Positions 1 to 8,744 of a stretch of DNA of 64,000 nt are shown in pieces. The notes beneath the pieces were generated by a model that was not told the origin of the DNA, made no database searches, and saw only the letters and a list, made by a program, of their open reading frames with translations. Both the position numbers and the translations under genes were made by a program. Within the stretch, counting starts at the first letter, position 1; every line of letters begins with the position of its first letter. Origin of the DNA: Acidovorax sp. KKS102 (lineage in GTDB: Bacteria > Pseudomonadota > Gammaproteobacteria > Burkholderiales > Burkholderiaceae_C); NCBI RefSeq assembly GCF_000302535.1, contig NC_018708.1, positions 124,001 through 188,000 on the forward strand. The letters are read 5' to 3'.

Positions 1-81
1 GCCCCGCGCCGCCATCCAGGCGGCTGCGGCACTCGGTGCCACCGGGGTCAGGGCCTTGCGCAGGCGGCGGGTGGTGCTCAT
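1..81 (-). CDS. N-terminal fragment, probable ligase-associated DEXH-box helicase
   Basis: Only the first 27 codons are inside the window; the gene runs off the left edge. Its ATG overlaps the stop of the DNA ligase gene in an ATGA junction, so it is translationally coupled to it. The visible residues start MSTTRRLRKALTP and show no diagnostic motif. The identification is therefore from context: in many Gram-negative bacteria an exonuclease and an ATP-dependent ligase of exactly these types are followed by a large Lhr-type helicase and a small phosphoesterase. Those two would be expected just outside the window. Confidence 0.55.
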   Translation of the reverse strand, partial: MSTTRRLRKALTPVAPSAAAAWMAARG

Positions 82-1775
82 GCCGCAACGTCCTGCCCGG
101 GCAACAACGCCATCAGCGTTTGCAAGGTATCGGCCTCGGCCACGGGTTTGTCCTGCCGCCAGCGCAGCATGCGCGGAAAGCGCACGGCAATGCCGCTCTT
201 GTGGCGTGGGCTCTTTGCGATGCCTTCAAAGCCCAGCTCAAACACCAGCGTCGCATCCACGCTGCGTACGGGGCCAAAGCTTTCGCGCGTGGTCTTGCGG
301 ATGATGGCGTCCACCTGCGTAATCTCGGCATCGGTCAGGCCCGAATAGGCCTTGGCAAAAGGCACGAGCTGGCGCTCCGGGTCGTCCTGCGGCCCGGTCC
401 ACACGGCGAAGGTGTAGTCGGTGTAGAGGCTGGCACGGCGGCCGTGGCCGCGCTGGGCGTAGATGAGCACGGCGTCCACGCTCATGGGGTCGATCTTCCA
501 CTTCCACCACACGCCCACATCCTTGGTGCGGCCCACGCCGTACTGCGCGCTGCGGTGCTTGAGCATGAAGCCCTCGGTGCCTATGCTGCGCGCGGCCTCG
601 CGCTGGCGCGCCAGGTCCGGCCAGTCGGCGCCGTGCAGCAACTCGCTCAGACGCAAGGTCTTCTGCGGTGCGGGTGCGACGGTGGTGTCGTCAGGCCGTT
701 GCAGCGTAGCCTCTAGTAGTGCGCGCCGCGCCTGCTGCGGCTCTGTGCGCAAGTCTTGCCCAGCGTGTTCGAGCAGGTCGTAGGCCACCAGCACCACAGG
801 CAGCTCGCGCAGCAGCTTCGGGCCCAGCGTCTTGCGGCCCAAGCGCTTTTGCAGGTCGGCAAAGGGGCGGGGCTGGGGTTCGCCCGGCAGCCACACCAGG
901 ATCTCGCCATCGACCACCGTGCCATCGGGAAGCTGCGCCATCGCGGCATCGGCCAACTCGGGAAAGCGGTCGGTCACCAGCTCCTCGCCACGCGACCACA
1001 CCCACACCTCGCCCGCGCGCCGCACGATCTGCGCGCGGATGCCGTCCCACTTCCATTCCACCAGCCAGTCGCCGGGTGCGCCCAGCAGTGTGGGCATCTC
1101 GGCCACGGGCTGGTTGAACGGGTGGGCCAAAAAGAACGGGTAGGGCTGGCCTGCATCGGCAGCATCCTGCGCACAGGCATCGTCATCCACCGGCGCGATC
1201 AGCGCCTGGTAGTCGCTGGCCTGCGGCTGCCGGCCGATCTGCGTGTAGCCCATCAGCCGGTGTGCGATGCGCTTGGGGTCGAGCCCGCTTACGGTGGCCA
1301 GCGCCTGCGTCACCTGCAAGCGCGACACTCCCACGCGGAAGTTGCCGGTGATGAGCTTGAAGTACACAAAGCGCTGCTCGGGCGCCAGCATGTTCCATTG
1401 CGTGCGCAGGTGGGCGTCGGCCTCGTCGGGCGGCAGGGCGCGAAGGGGCAGCAGTTGGGCCATCCATTCGGCCAGCGTCAGTTCGGTGGGCTGGGTGGGC
1501 GGGGGCAGCAGCAGCGCCAGCGTTTCGGCCAGGTCGCCCACGGCCTCGTAGCTTTCTTCAAACAGCCACTCGGGCAGGCCGGCCGCTTCTTGCGCCAGCG
1601 CCTTCAGGCGCTTGGTGGGCACCATCTGGCGCGGTTTGCCGCCTGCCAGAAAGTAGGTGGCCCAGGCCGCATCGGCGGGCGGTGCAGCACGCAGATAAGC
1701 CACCAGCGCCGCCAGTTTGGCCGACTGCGCGGTGGTGGCGTCGAGCGCCTGGAACAGCTGGGCAAAGGCCTTCAT
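78..1775 (-). CDS. ATP-dependent DNA ligase, ligase-associated DNA-damage-response type
   Basis: This 565-residue enzyme should seal nicks in DNA using ATP, separately from the essential NAD-dependent LigA. Residues 1-200 form an alpha-helical DNA-binding domain. The adenylation domain follows, with the catalytic lysine at about residue 242 in the motif EWKWDGIRAQ. Further nucleotidyltransferase motifs are visible: VDGEILVW (III), GTEGFMLKH (IV) and WWKWK (V). The C-terminal part is the OB-fold. Length and layout match the single-polypeptide bacterial ligases found next to a metallo-beta-lactamase exonuclease and an Lhr-type helicase, rather than Ku-associated LigD. It overlaps both neighbours by 4 bp, indicating one operon. 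A role in DNA damage response is inferred from this conserved neighbourhood. Confidence 0.93.
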   Translation of the reverse strand: MKAFAQLFQALDATTAQSAKLAALVAYLRAAPPADAAWATYFLAGGKPRQMVPTKRLKALAQEAAGLPEWLFEESYEAVGDLAETLALLLPPPTQPTELTLAEWMAQLLPLRALPPDEADAHLRTQWNMLAPEQRFVYFKLITGNFRVGVSRLQVTQALATVSGLDPKRIAHRLMGYTQIGRQPQASDYQALIAPVDDDACAQDAADAGQPYPFFLAHPFNQPVAEMPTLLGAPGDWLVEWKWDGIRAQIVRRAGEVWVWSRGEELVTDRFPELADAAMAQLPDGTVVDGEILVWLPGEPQPRPFADLQKRLGRKTLGPKLLRELPVVLVAYDLLEHAGQDLRTEPQQARRALLEATLQRPDDTTVAPAPQKTLRLSELLHGADWPDLARQREAARSIGTEGFMLKHRSAQYGVGRTKDVGVWWKWKIDPMSVDAVLIYAQRGHGRRASLYTDYTFAVWTGPQDDPERQLVPFAKAYSGLTDAEITQVDAIIRKTTRESFGPVRSVDATLVFELGFEGIAKSPRHKSGIAVRFPRMLRWRQDKPVAEADTLQTLMALLPGQDVAA

Positions 1776-2833
1776 GCAGTCACCTCGGGTGCGGGTTCGC
1801 TGTCTGGCTCGGGTGCAGCCCCTGCATCGTCTTCGTTGTCATCGGCACCGTATTCGGTCGCGAACACATGGGCGTCCAGCCCCTGCTCGCACAGCCAGCG
1901 CACCATCACGGCCGTGCTGCCGTGCGTCACGATGACGCGCTCCGCGCCCGTGGCACCAATGGCTTTCTGCAGGCTCGGCCAGTCGGCGTGGTCGCTCATC
2001 ACAAAGCCCCGGTCCACGCCCCGGCGGCGGCGCGCGCCGCGCACCAGCATCCAGCCACTCGCAAAGGCGTCGGAGTGTTCGCCAAACCGCTTGAGCCAGG
2101 GGGTGCCCGCTGCCGAGGGCGGGGCCAGCACCAGTGAGCGTTTCAGGTCCGCCTTGGTCAGGCCCGGGTCCGTCACACGCAGTGTGGCTGGCAGGTCTAC
2201 ACCGGCCGCGCGATACACGGTGTTGAGCGGCTCCACCGCGCCATGCACCACGATGGGCCCGATGCTGGCATCCACGCCATGCAGCAGCCGCTGCGCCTTG
2301 CCAAAGGCATACGCATACAACACGCTGGCCTTGCCCGCCGCTGCATTCGTGGCCCACCAGGCGTTGATGTCGGCAAACAGCGCGGGCTGCGACGGCCAGC
2401 GGTAGATAGGCAGGCCAAAGGTGGATTCGGTGATGAAAGTGTGGCAGCGCACCGGCTCGAAGGGCGGGCAGGTGCCATCGTCTTCCAGCTTGTAGTCGCC
2501 CGAGGCCACCCATACTTGGCCGCCGTGTTCAATGCGCACCTGGGCCGAGCCCAGCACATGCCCGGCCGGGTGCAGCGACACGCGCACACCATGGTGGTCG
2601 ATGACCTCGCCATAGCCCAGCGTCTGCAGATCAATGCCCGCGCCCAGCCGGTTGCGCAGCGTGCCCGCGCTGCCCTCGTGTGCCAGGTAGTGGGCCGAGC
2701 CCATGCGTGCGTGGTCTGAGTGGGCATGCGTGATCACGGCCCGCTCCACCGGCCGCCAGGGGTCGATGTAGAAGTCGCCAGGCGGGCAGTACAGGCCTTC
2801 GGGGCGGTGGACGATCAATTCATTGCGGGACAT
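1772..2833 (-). CDS. Ligase-associated DNA exonuclease, metallo-beta-lactamase fold
   Basis: This is a 353-residue member of the metallo-beta-lactamase/beta-CASP nuclease group (SNM1/CPSF-like). The metal-binding motif THAHSDHARMG lies at residues 35-45, and further His/Asp residues occur at ITESTFGLP and near the C-terminus (VTHGSTAVMV). It is expected to process DNA ends or cross-links ahead of the neighbouring ligase. The reading frame stays open upstream to 3145, but the start chosen is the ATG of MSRNELIVHRPEG at 2833, where family similarity begins. Its stop overlaps the ligase start by 4 bp, so it is the first gene of the repair operon. The acidic tail (DDNEDDAGAAPEPDSEPAPE) is probably disordered. 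Confidence 0.9.
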   Translation of the reverse strand: MSRNELIVHRPEGLYCPPGDFYIDPWRPVERAVITHAHSDHARMGSAHYLAHEGSAGTLRNRLGAGIDLQTLGYGEVIDHHGVRVSLHPAGHVLGSAQVRIEHGGQVWVASGDYKLEDDGTCPPFEPVRCHTFITESTFGLPIYRWPSQPALFADINAWWATNAAAGKASVLYAYAFGKAQRLLHGVDASIGPIVVHGAVEPLNTVYRAAGVDLPATLRVTDPGLTKADLKRSLVLAPPSAAGTPWLKRFGEHSDAFASGWMLVRGARRRRGVDRGFVMSDHADWPSLQKAIGATGAERVIVTHGSTAVMVRWLCEQGLDAHVFATEYGADDNEDDAGAAPEPDSEPAPEVTA

Positions 2834-3147
2834 GCGTGTGGCATCGTAGGTGGCAAGGCAAAGTCGGTGGGGCTGCCCGGGCTTGCGCGGCGGGCTGTTG
2901 CAGGCGCTTTGGGCATTCAATCTGCTGCATGCGCCGGTGTTATATGCCTTATTTGCTATCAATAATGAAGCGTTTGGTCTGCGGGGTCGTCCGGCTTCTG
3001 GAGCGCGCCCTCCATCATCCCGTTGTGGATTGCGCCGTCTGCAGGACTGCGCCGCGTTCTGCGTACCGGCGCCTGTCTTTACTGCAGAACACCACGCCCG
3101 TAGGATGGCGTCGCCTGCGGCGCTGGTCCGCAGCCGGGGATTCATCC
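2834..3147. other. Intergenic region between divergent exonuclease and BON genes
   Basis: About 314 bp that must hold the promoters of the repair operon (leftward) and the BON-domain gene (rightward). A sequence starting TGCTATCAATAATGAAGCG at 2954 resembles the left end of the dispersed repeat described elsewhere in the window, but it needs a gap to align and lacks the right-hand TAGCGCT block. It is at best a decayed copy. No convincing LexA box, terminator or small gene was seen. Confidence 0.5.
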
Positions 3148-3687
3148 ATGCGTTTGTATCCGTCGTATCGGTCGCTTTGTGCCCTGCTGGGCGGCTTGGC
3201 CATGGCCCTGTGCGCTGCAGGGGTCGCCGCCCAGGCTTCTGCCGACGCTCCCCCGCGCACCAACGCCTTCAACGACCCTTTCGTCCAAGTCACCAGCGCC
3301 ATCCCGCAATGCCCCGTGCCTGAGGGCCCGCTGTACACCGAGGCCGAGGTGCGCGAGCTGGCGCATGTGCGCTCCCAACATGGCGGTAGTTGTCACCGCG
3401 TGGGGCGCTGTCGCCTGCCCAACTCCTACCTGTACGACGCCGAGATCATCCCGCGCGTGCAGCGCTACATCCAGCAGGACGGCCGCTTTGACGACACCAG
3501 CGTGTGGGTGCTGGGCGAGCGGCGGCTGGTGACGCTCAAGGGCTGCGTGCAGTCGCATGCGCAGTCCGACGCGCTGGAGAAGGCCGTGTGGCTGGTGGAC
3601 GATGTGATGGGGGTGATCAACCTGCTGCAGGTGGGGACGGATGCAGCGGCGGCGCGGTACCCGCTGGCTGTGCCGCAAAAGCCGTGA
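3148..3687 (+). CDS. BON-domain secreted/periplasmic protein
   Basis: The 179-residue protein begins with a signal peptide (charged start, hydrophobic stretch LLGGLAMALCAAGVAAQA to about residue 30). The C-terminal half, from about residue 90, looks like a single BON domain: IIPRVQRYIQQDG, then VWVLGERRLVTLKGCV, then DALEKAVWLVDDVMGV. This is the alternating helix/strand pattern of OsmY-like domains, which are thought to bind membranes or phospholipids. Four cysteines lie in the mature part. The start at ATG 3148 is chosen because it opens directly into the signal peptide; the frame is open further upstream but is not signal-like. It is transcribed alone, divergent from the repair operon. The specific function is unknown. 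Confidence 0.8.
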   Translation: MRLYPSYRSLCALLGGLAMALCAAGVAAQASADAPPRTNAFNDPFVQVTSAIPQCPVPEGPLYTEAEVRELAHVRSQHGGSCHRVGRCRLPNSYLYDAEIIPRVQRYIQQDGRFDDTSVWVLGERRLVTLKGCVQSHAQSDALEKAVWLVDDVMGVINLLQVGTDAAAARYPLAVPQKP

Positions 3688-3852
3688 CATGCGCGGCCAG
3701 TTGGCTGCGCGTATCCCAGGCGCAGTGATTGCGCGATGGTCCTGGCGCCAGCGATGAATCACCGGCACCACACCGCTTGCCAAGCGCTTGGGCTGGTGCG
3801 CGTCCTGCTGCATATTGCCGGTTCGTAACGCTTCATTGATGAGGGAGTTTTC

Positions 3853-5442
3853 ATGCCATTCAAGTTTTCATTGCCAGCGGCAGCCACCCTGGCCCTGGCA
3901 GTCGTTGTTTCCCCCGCCGTGTCGGCCAAACCCTTCAAGTGGTCCGGCTCCAGTGACATCCAGACCATGGACATCCATTCGCAGAACAGCGCTCTGGGCA
4001 ACGGCATCCATGCGGCGGTGTATGAATCGCTGGTGATGTTCAACAGCCGCACGCTCAGGGTGGAGCCGCTGCTGGCCACGTCGTGGCAGCCGGTCAGCCC
4101 CACGCAGATGCGCTTCAAGCTGCGCCAGGGCGTGAAGTTCAGCGACGGCTCGCCCATGACGGCGGACGATGTGGTCTATTCGCTGCAGCGCGCGATGAGC
4201 AAGACCTCCACCTACGCCATCTACACCCAGGGCATGGACCGCATTGCCAAGGTGGATGGCGAGACCATCGACATCTTTTTGAAAAACCCCAACCCCGTGC
4301 TTCTCAACCAGCTGACCGAGCTGCGCGTGATGAGCAAGGCCTGGGCCGAGAAGAACAACGCAGTGGAGCCCAAGGACATCAAGGCGAAGGACGAAACCTA
4401 TTCGCACCGCAATGCCATGGGCACCGGGCCTTTCGTGCTCAAGGAATGGGTGCCCGACCAGAGGATCGTGTTCGCCACCAATCCCCATTGGTGGAATGCC
4501 GGCAAGGTCGAAGGCAACGTGACCGAAATCACCTATCTGCCGATCAAGTCCGAGGCCACGCGCGTCGCCGCGCTGCTCTCCGGCGAGGTCGACATGGTGC
4601 GCGACACCAGCATCCAGGACCTGGGCCGGCTCAAGGCCAACCCCAGCCTCAAGGTGATGGAGATGGTGGAGAACCGCACCGTGTACCTGGCCATGGACCA
4701 GTTCCGCGACGAGCTGCCGAGCAGCAACATCAAGGGCAAGAACCCGCTGAAGGACCTGCGCGTGCGCAAGGCGCTGTACCAGGCCATCGATGGCGTAACG
4801 CTGCAGCGCGTGACCATGCGCGGCATGTCCAAACCCACCGGCGCCATGGTGTCGCCCCTGGTCAACGGGTGGACCGACGCGGTGGACAAGCGTCTGCCCT
4901 ACGACCCCAATGCCGCCAAAGAGCTGCTGACGCATGCCGGCTACAGCGATGGCTTTGAGGTGGACTTTGCCTGCAGCAACAACGCCATCGTGCAGGACGA
5001 GCAACTGTGCCAGGCGATCACCGCCATGTGGTCGCGCATCGGCGTCAAGGCCAAGCTGCGCACCATGCCCGCCGTGAGCTACTACCCCATGGCCCAGCGC
5101 CACGAGGCCAGCATCGCGCTGCTGAGCTGGGGCGTGCCCACGTTCGATGCGCTCTACACGCTGCAGTCGCTCACCCGCACCAAGACCACGGGCGGCGACG
5201 GCAACTACAACCTGGGCCGCTATAGCAACGAGCGCATGGACTACATCGTGGACCGCGTGAAGACCGAGACCGACCTGCCCGTGCGCAACCGCTTATTGAC
5301 CGAAGGCCTGCAGCTGCAGAACGACACCGTGGCCCACATCCCCCTGCACAACCAGATGCTGGCCTGGGCCATGAAGAAAAACGTGGAGCTGGTGCAGCGG
5401 CCGGACAACCGCATCGACTGGCGTTTGATCAAGGTGAACTGA
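3853..5442 (+). CDS. ABC transporter family-5 solute-binding protein (peptide/oligopeptide type)
   Basis: A 529-residue periplasmic binding protein of the DppA/OppA family. The N-terminus is a signal peptide (LPAAATLALAVVVSPAVSAK, cleavage near residue 25). The family signature is clear: AVYESLVMFN, LLATSWQPVSPTQMRFKLRQ, then GVKFSDGSPMTADDVVYSL. The C-terminal end HIPLHNQMLAWAM is also typical. It would capture a peptide, opine or similar ligand for an ATP-driven importer. No permease or ATPase gene lies beside it: the following gene is on the opposite strand. It must therefore use components encoded elsewhere, or be an orphan. The start ATG 3853 follows the purine-rich stretch GAGGGAG at a suitable distance. 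Confidence 0.9.
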   Translation: MPFKFSLPAAATLALAVVVSPAVSAKPFKWSGSSDIQTMDIHSQNSALGNGIHAAVYESLVMFNSRTLRVEPLLATSWQPVSPTQMRFKLRQGVKFSDGSPMTADDVVYSLQRAMSKTSTYAIYTQGMDRIAKVDGETIDIFLKNPNPVLLNQLTELRVMSKAWAEKNNAVEPKDIKAKDETYSHRNAMGTGPFVLKEWVPDQRIVFATNPHWWNAGKVEGNVTEITYLPIKSEATRVAALLSGEVDMVRDTSIQDLGRLKANPSLKVMEMVENRTVYLAMDQFRDELPSSNIKGKNPLKDLRVRKALYQAIDGVTLQRVTMRGMSKPTGAMVSPLVNGWTDAVDKRLPYDPNAAKELLTHAGYSDGFEVDFACSNNAIVQDEQLCQAITAMWSRIGVKAKLRTMPAVSYYPMAQRHEASIALLSWGVPTFDALYTLQSLTRTKTTGGDGNYNLGRYSNERMDYIVDRVKTETDLPVRNRLLTEGLQLQNDTVAHIPLHNQMLAWAMKKNVELVQRPDNRIDWRLIKVN

Positions 5443-5492
5443 GTCGCTTCCTGAGGTGCTGGTCTGCGCCCGGCCCACGGCGCAAGTCTGCG

Positions 5493-5819
5493 TCAGCGCG
5501 CAGGTTGCAGCATGATGATTGCCATGCCGGCCAGCGCCACCAGCACCCCCGCCACATCCCACGGCGTGGGGCGGATGCCATCCACCGCCCACAGCCATAC
5601 CAGTGCCACCCCGATATAGACCCCGCCGTAGGCCGCATACACGCGGCCTGCGCCAGTGGTGTCGTGCAGCGTCAAGAGCCAGGCAAATAGCGCCAGGCTC
5701 GCGGCAGCAGGCAACAGGAGCCACGCGGGCTTGCCTTGCTTGAGCCAGAGCCAGGGCAGGTAGCAGCCCACGATTTCAGCGAGGGCCGTGGCGATGAAAA
5801 GCAGCAGGGTATTCAGCAT
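5493..5819 (-). CDS. ynfA: YnfA/UPF0060 family inner-membrane protein
   Basis: A 108-residue, four-helix membrane protein similar in size and layout to small multidrug-resistance transporters. The conserved UPF0060 features are visible: the N-terminal [20 protein letters not shown], the central [12 protein letters not shown], and the final helix [14 protein letters not shown]. Family members are proposed to act as small drug or biocide exporters, but the substrate here is unknown. Its start overlaps the last 7 bp of the ArsR-family regulator gene upstream, so the two are co-transcribed and may form a regulator/exporter pair. Confidence 0.92.
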   Translation of the reverse strand: MLNTLLLFIATALAEIVGCYLPWLWLKQGKPAWLLLPAAASLALFAWLLTLHDTTGAGRVYAAYGGVYIGVALVWLWAVDGIRPTPWDVAGVLVALAGMAIIMLQPAR

Positions 5820-6541
5820 GGTGCGGGGCCTTGTGCGGCGCTGGGGTTCGGGGCATCCGGGTGGGTGGCCAGCCACTGGCGCAGCGCCAGCTCGCCCTTG
5901 GGGGTGAAGTGCACCACGCGCGAGTCCTGAGCGCGGTGGGCCCATCCCCCATCGAAGAGGCACTGCAGCAGCGCCGCGCCCAGGGCGCCGCCCAGGTGGT
6001 GGCGGCGCTCGCTCCAGTCCAGGCAGGGGCGGCACACCATGCGCCGTTGCTGCCCCAACGTGGACGTGTCGATCCCCACGTGCGCAAACCACTGCGCGCC
6101 AGCGGGCGTGATGGCCGACCCCTGGGGTGTGGCCTGCAGCATGCCCTGGCGTACCAGTGCTTCATAAAACTGCACGCCCACCTCGCCCGCCAAGTGGTCG
6201 TAGCACATGCGCGCGCGGCGCAGCGCAGGCTCCCGGGGGCTGGCGCGCAGCCGCACGGCACCGGCGCGAAACGCCACGTTCATCAGCGACTCCAGCAAGT
6301 GGGCTACATCCCGGTCCGCCAGCCGGAAGTAACGGTGCCGGCCCTGGCTCTCCACGGCGATCAGGCCCGCATCCAGCAGCTTGGCGAGGTGGGCGCTGAT
6401 GGTCTGCTTGGTCACGCCTGCAATGTCGGCCAGCTCGGTGGCCGTGAGGGCGCGGTCTGCCATCAGGGCGGTGAGGACTTCGGCGCGTGCGCTGTCGCCG
6501 ATGAGCGCGGCAATGCGCGCAATGTGGGGGCCGTCTTTCAT
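5813..6541 (-). CDS. ArsR-family winged-helix transcriptional regulator
   Basis: 242 residues. A winged helix-turn-helix occupies about residues 8-75, with [20 protein letters not shown] as the helix-turn-helix and [15 protein letters not shown] as the wing. The C-terminal 150 residues contain [21 protein letters not shown] and [20 protein letters not shown], a region typical of the longer ArsR-type regulators rather than the roughly 100-residue metal sensors. No clear ELCVCD-like metal site is seen, so a non-metal signal is more likely. It overlaps the ynfA-like gene by 7 bp, so it probably controls its own operon. The start at ATG 6541 is the natural one, just ahead of the conserved [17 protein letters not shown]. 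Confidence 0.88.
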   Translation of the reverse strand: MKDGPHIARIAALIGDSARAEVLTALMADRALTATELADIAGVTKQTISAHLAKLLDAGLIAVESQGRHRYFRLADRDVAHLLESLMNVAFRAGAVRLRASPREPALRRARMCYDHLAGEVGVQFYEALVRQGMLQATPQGSAITPAGAQWFAHVGIDTSTLGQQRRMVCRPCLDWSERRHHLGGALGAALLQCLFDGGWAHRAQDSRVVHFTPKGELALRQWLATHPDAPNPSAAQGPAPC

Positions 6542-6620
6542 GGTTCGATCTTGGGCGAACCATTGAGCGCCGTCAACCGCCTATCGTGAAGCCCTTGTCC
6601 ACCAGCCACTCCTGAACGCC

Positions 6621-6965
6621 ATGATCACCTGCTTCATTCGCTACGAAATCGATCCCTTTCAGCGCGAGGCGTTTGCCGAATACGCGCGCCGCTGGGGCCA
6701 GATCATTCCCCGCTGCGGCGGCCACCTGCTGGGCTACTTCCTGCCACACGAAGGCAGCAACTACGAGGCCTGGGGTTTGATCGGCTTTGACTCGCTGGCC
6801 GCCTACGAGGCCTACCGCGCCTGCCTGCGCGCCGACCCCGAAGGCCGTGCCAACTTTGCGCTGGCGCAGGAAAAGTGCTTCATCCTGCGCGAGGAGCGCA
6901 CGTTCACGCAGGGGGTGGAAGGCACATTGGGCTTGCCTGCCCACCGCCAGGAGCCTGCTGCATGA
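6621..6965 (+). CDS. NIPSNAP-family protein
   Basis: A 114-residue protein with the dimeric alpha/beta (ferredoxin-like) fold of NIPSNAP proteins. The pattern is [21 protein letters not shown] at the start, then [20 protein letters not shown], with a conserved aromatic core and the C-terminal strand [11 protein letters not shown]. The molecular function of the bacterial family is not established; it shares the Dabb/ABM fold. The gene is divergent from the ArsR gene and overlaps the following ABM pseudogene by 4 bp (ATGA). The two small proteins were therefore probably translated as a coupled pair, perhaps under the control of the adjacent ArsR-type regulator. Confidence 0.85.
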   Translation: MITCFIRYEIDPFQREAFAEYARRWGQIIPRCGGHLLGYFLPHEGSNYEAWGLIGFDSLAAYEAYRACLRADPEGRANFALAQEKCFILREERTFTQGVEGTLGLPAHRQEPAA

Positions 6966-7318
6966 TGGCCGTGATCTTTGAAGTTCAACCAGCGCCCGGC
7001 CAGTAGGACGCCTACCTTCAAGCGGCTGCAGCGCTGCGTCCGCTGCTGGAGCAAGTGGATGGCTTCATTTCCATTGAGCGCTTTCAGAGCCTGACCGAGC
7101 CAAGCCGTTTGCTGTCGCTGTCCTTTTGGCGCGACGAGGAAGCCGTGGCCCGTTGGCGGCAGATGGAAGCCCACCGTCACACCCAGCGGCTGGGCCGCGC
7201 CAGCATTTTCCGTGACTACCGTTTGCGTGTGGCCGCTGTGGTACGGGACTACGGCATGCACGATCGGGAAGAAGCGCCGCCGGATTCGCGCGCCACGCTG
7301 GAAACTGGCATGCCGTAG
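6962..7318 (+). pseudogene. Antibiotic biosynthesis monooxygenase (ABM) family gene with in-frame amber stop
   Basis: The frame starting at ATG 6962 reads [14 protein letters not shown] and then meets TAG at 7004-7006. It continues in the same frame, without any shift, as DAYLQAAAALRPLLEQVDGF and onward to a TAG at 7316-7318. Joined across the stop it is a complete 117-residue ABM domain (ferredoxin-like fold, with the FISIERFQSL and LLSLSFWRDEEAV segments). Position 15 is normally arginine or lysine in this context, so a single substitution explains the stop. Translation from the internal ATG at 7055 would lose the first beta strand. Either the gene is inactivated, a suppressor reads through, or it is a sequencing error. 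It is coupled to the NIPSNAP gene by a 4-bp overlap. Confidence 0.8.
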
Positions 7319-7460
7319 GTCGTTGCATTCGGCCGAAAGTACATGAATCGCTTGGTGATCTTCACGTTAGCGCCCCGCACTCATCCAGCAGTGGCAGGCC
7401 GGGTGACCGGAGCAACTCCATGCCCGCTTCTGCGCTTTCTAGATGCGCGGGCACATCTTC

Positions 7461-7766
7461 TCAGTCACTCTGCGTTCTGATCTCATGACCGCCTTGGCTG
7501 GCCATGCTGAAAAAGGGCAACAAACGAACGACGGTGTTCACCAGGGACTTGTTGGCGCTACCGCCGTTGATAGCCAGCAGCGCAATCAGTTCATGCAACA
7601 GTGCGCTGGCTTGTGCGGATGAGATACGGGGATCGTCGTAGTACGCCTCCCATAGCGCTGAAAGTGCCGGGAACTGAGGAGCGTTGGCCTGGGCCAGCGC
7701 AAAGATGAACTCTTCCTGGTGCTGGATGGCTTCGTGCTGGTCGTTGGCGTACATGTCAAATGGCAT
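7461..7766 (-). CDS. Small hypothetical protein downstream of an immunity-like gene
   Basis: 101 residues from the ATG at 7766 (MPFDMYANDQHEAI); an in-frame ATG at 7811 would give 116. It is predicted all-helical, with no signal peptide or membrane segment and no motif that I recognise. It follows the immunity-like gene on the same strand with a gap of about 68 bp. Local base composition is less GC-rich than the window average, as in its neighbour, which fits acquired DNA. Size, soluble helical nature and position suggest an accessory or immunity protein of a contact-dependent system, but no toxin gene is visible. The function cannot be assigned. Confidence 0.6.
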   Translation of the reverse strand: MPFDMYANDQHEAIQHQEEFIFALAQANAPQFPALSALWEAYYDDPRISSAQASALLHELIALLAINGGSANKSLVNTVVRLLPFFSMASQGGHEIRTQSD

Positions 7767-7834
7767 AGGCTTTCTGTGCACTGTCAAAACGCGCTCGCAC
7801 GGACGCAACACACGTCAGGGGCAGGGGCGTGGTG

Positions 7835-8626
7835 CTATGCACGCGCAGGCTCGGTAGCCAAGTGCGCGTCGATTTCTTTGGCAATGCGCCCCAGGGCCAA
7901 CCACACCGTACGCTCGCGTTGGTAAGGCACGGCGCCGGCCACCGGGATACTGGTTTGGCCAAGCCCGGAAAGTATGTTCTTTCTTTCGTCCTTGGGAAGA
8001 ATGGCGACGTGTTGATAGGGCTGATAAGAGGTCTTTGAAAGCACCAGCGTCGCATCGCTCTCGGTAACCTGTGCGGGCATCTCTGATGGCGAGGCAAAGC
8101 GCTGGCCGAGGACCGAAAAGACGGGATCCACGCTGTTCTCCAGCTCCGCAAACCCCACCAGCACCAACAGGGCCGAGCCTCCTAGGGGCAGGTCCAAAGA
8201 GAAAACCGTTCCCACAGGGGCTGTGGTCCTGGTCTTCTTTGGCTGCGGTGGTGAAACCCGAATCGGCTTTTCCGGCGGTTGGGGCGTGTGGAGGCGGGCC
8301 TCCAGTGCCTGAAGGGTTTTGCGGCGCAATGCGACGTCGTCAGGTGTATCCCGCTCCCACACATCAATATCGCCACCCGCCTGCAGCAGCGAAAGGGCTA
8401 TGTCTTTCAGTGCCTGATCCAGTCGCCCATAGCGCCATGCGGTGTCGGCCAGGGCGAGGTACACGAGGCAGGCGATTTCCGTGTTGGTGAGCAGATCGCC
8501 GTATTGGGCCAGGATCTTCTGGCAAGCCTCCTCGGCAGAGAGTCCGTGCGTCAGGTGCCGGACATAGTCGTCGCGAACATCACAGCTTGTGTCGTTGGCA
8601 AAGAGACCCGCTCCCCAAGCACCCAC
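7835..8626 (-). CDS. DUF4259-like/Imm26-like immunity-type protein
   Basis: 263 residues with two recognisable parts. The N-terminus (MGAWGAGLFANDTSCDVRDD, then a helical section through about residue 95) matches the widespread DUF4259-type family that starts with a MGxWGxGxFxxD motif. From about residue 135, GTVFSLDLPLGGSALLVLVG followed by DPVFSVLGQRF resembles Imm26-like immunity domains. Such proteins are usually found among polymorphic-toxin immunity genes. No toxin, secretion gene or transposase is adjacent, so it looks like an orphan. GC content is visibly lower than in flanking genes. The assignment rests on motif memory and should be treated as moderate. Confidence 0.65.
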   Translation of the reverse strand: MGAWGAGLFANDTSCDVRDDYVRHLTHGLSAEEACQKILAQYGDLLTNTEIACLVYLALADTAWRYGRLDQALKDIALSLLQAGGDIDVWERDTPDDVALRRKTLQALEARLHTPQPPEKPIRVSPPQPKKTRTTAPVGTVFSLDLPLGGSALLVLVGFAELENSVDPVFSVLGQRFASPSEMPAQVTESDATLVLSKTSYQPYQHVAILPKDERKNILSGLGQTSIPVAGAVPYQRERTVWLALGRIAKEIDAHLATEPARA

Positions 8627-8744
8627 GTTGACCTCTCTTGTTGTTCATTGATGGGTACGGAGATGCACCCGGTGGCACCCCCGCCATCTTTTTGCGGCTC
8701 GATCGGCCATGGGTTCCGCCGTCCCGGGGGACGGCCCCATGCCC

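Noticed and set aside
2954..2995. A seventh copy of the dispersed repeat
   Set aside because: Only the left part (TGCTATCAATAATGAAGCG) resembles the family. It requires a gap, and no TAGCGCT block follows at the fixed distance.
5493..6541. Arsenic-resistance operon because of an ArsR-family regulator
   Set aside because: The regulator lacks the usual metal-site motif and is too long, and the partner is YnfA-like, not ArsB, ArsC or Acr3.
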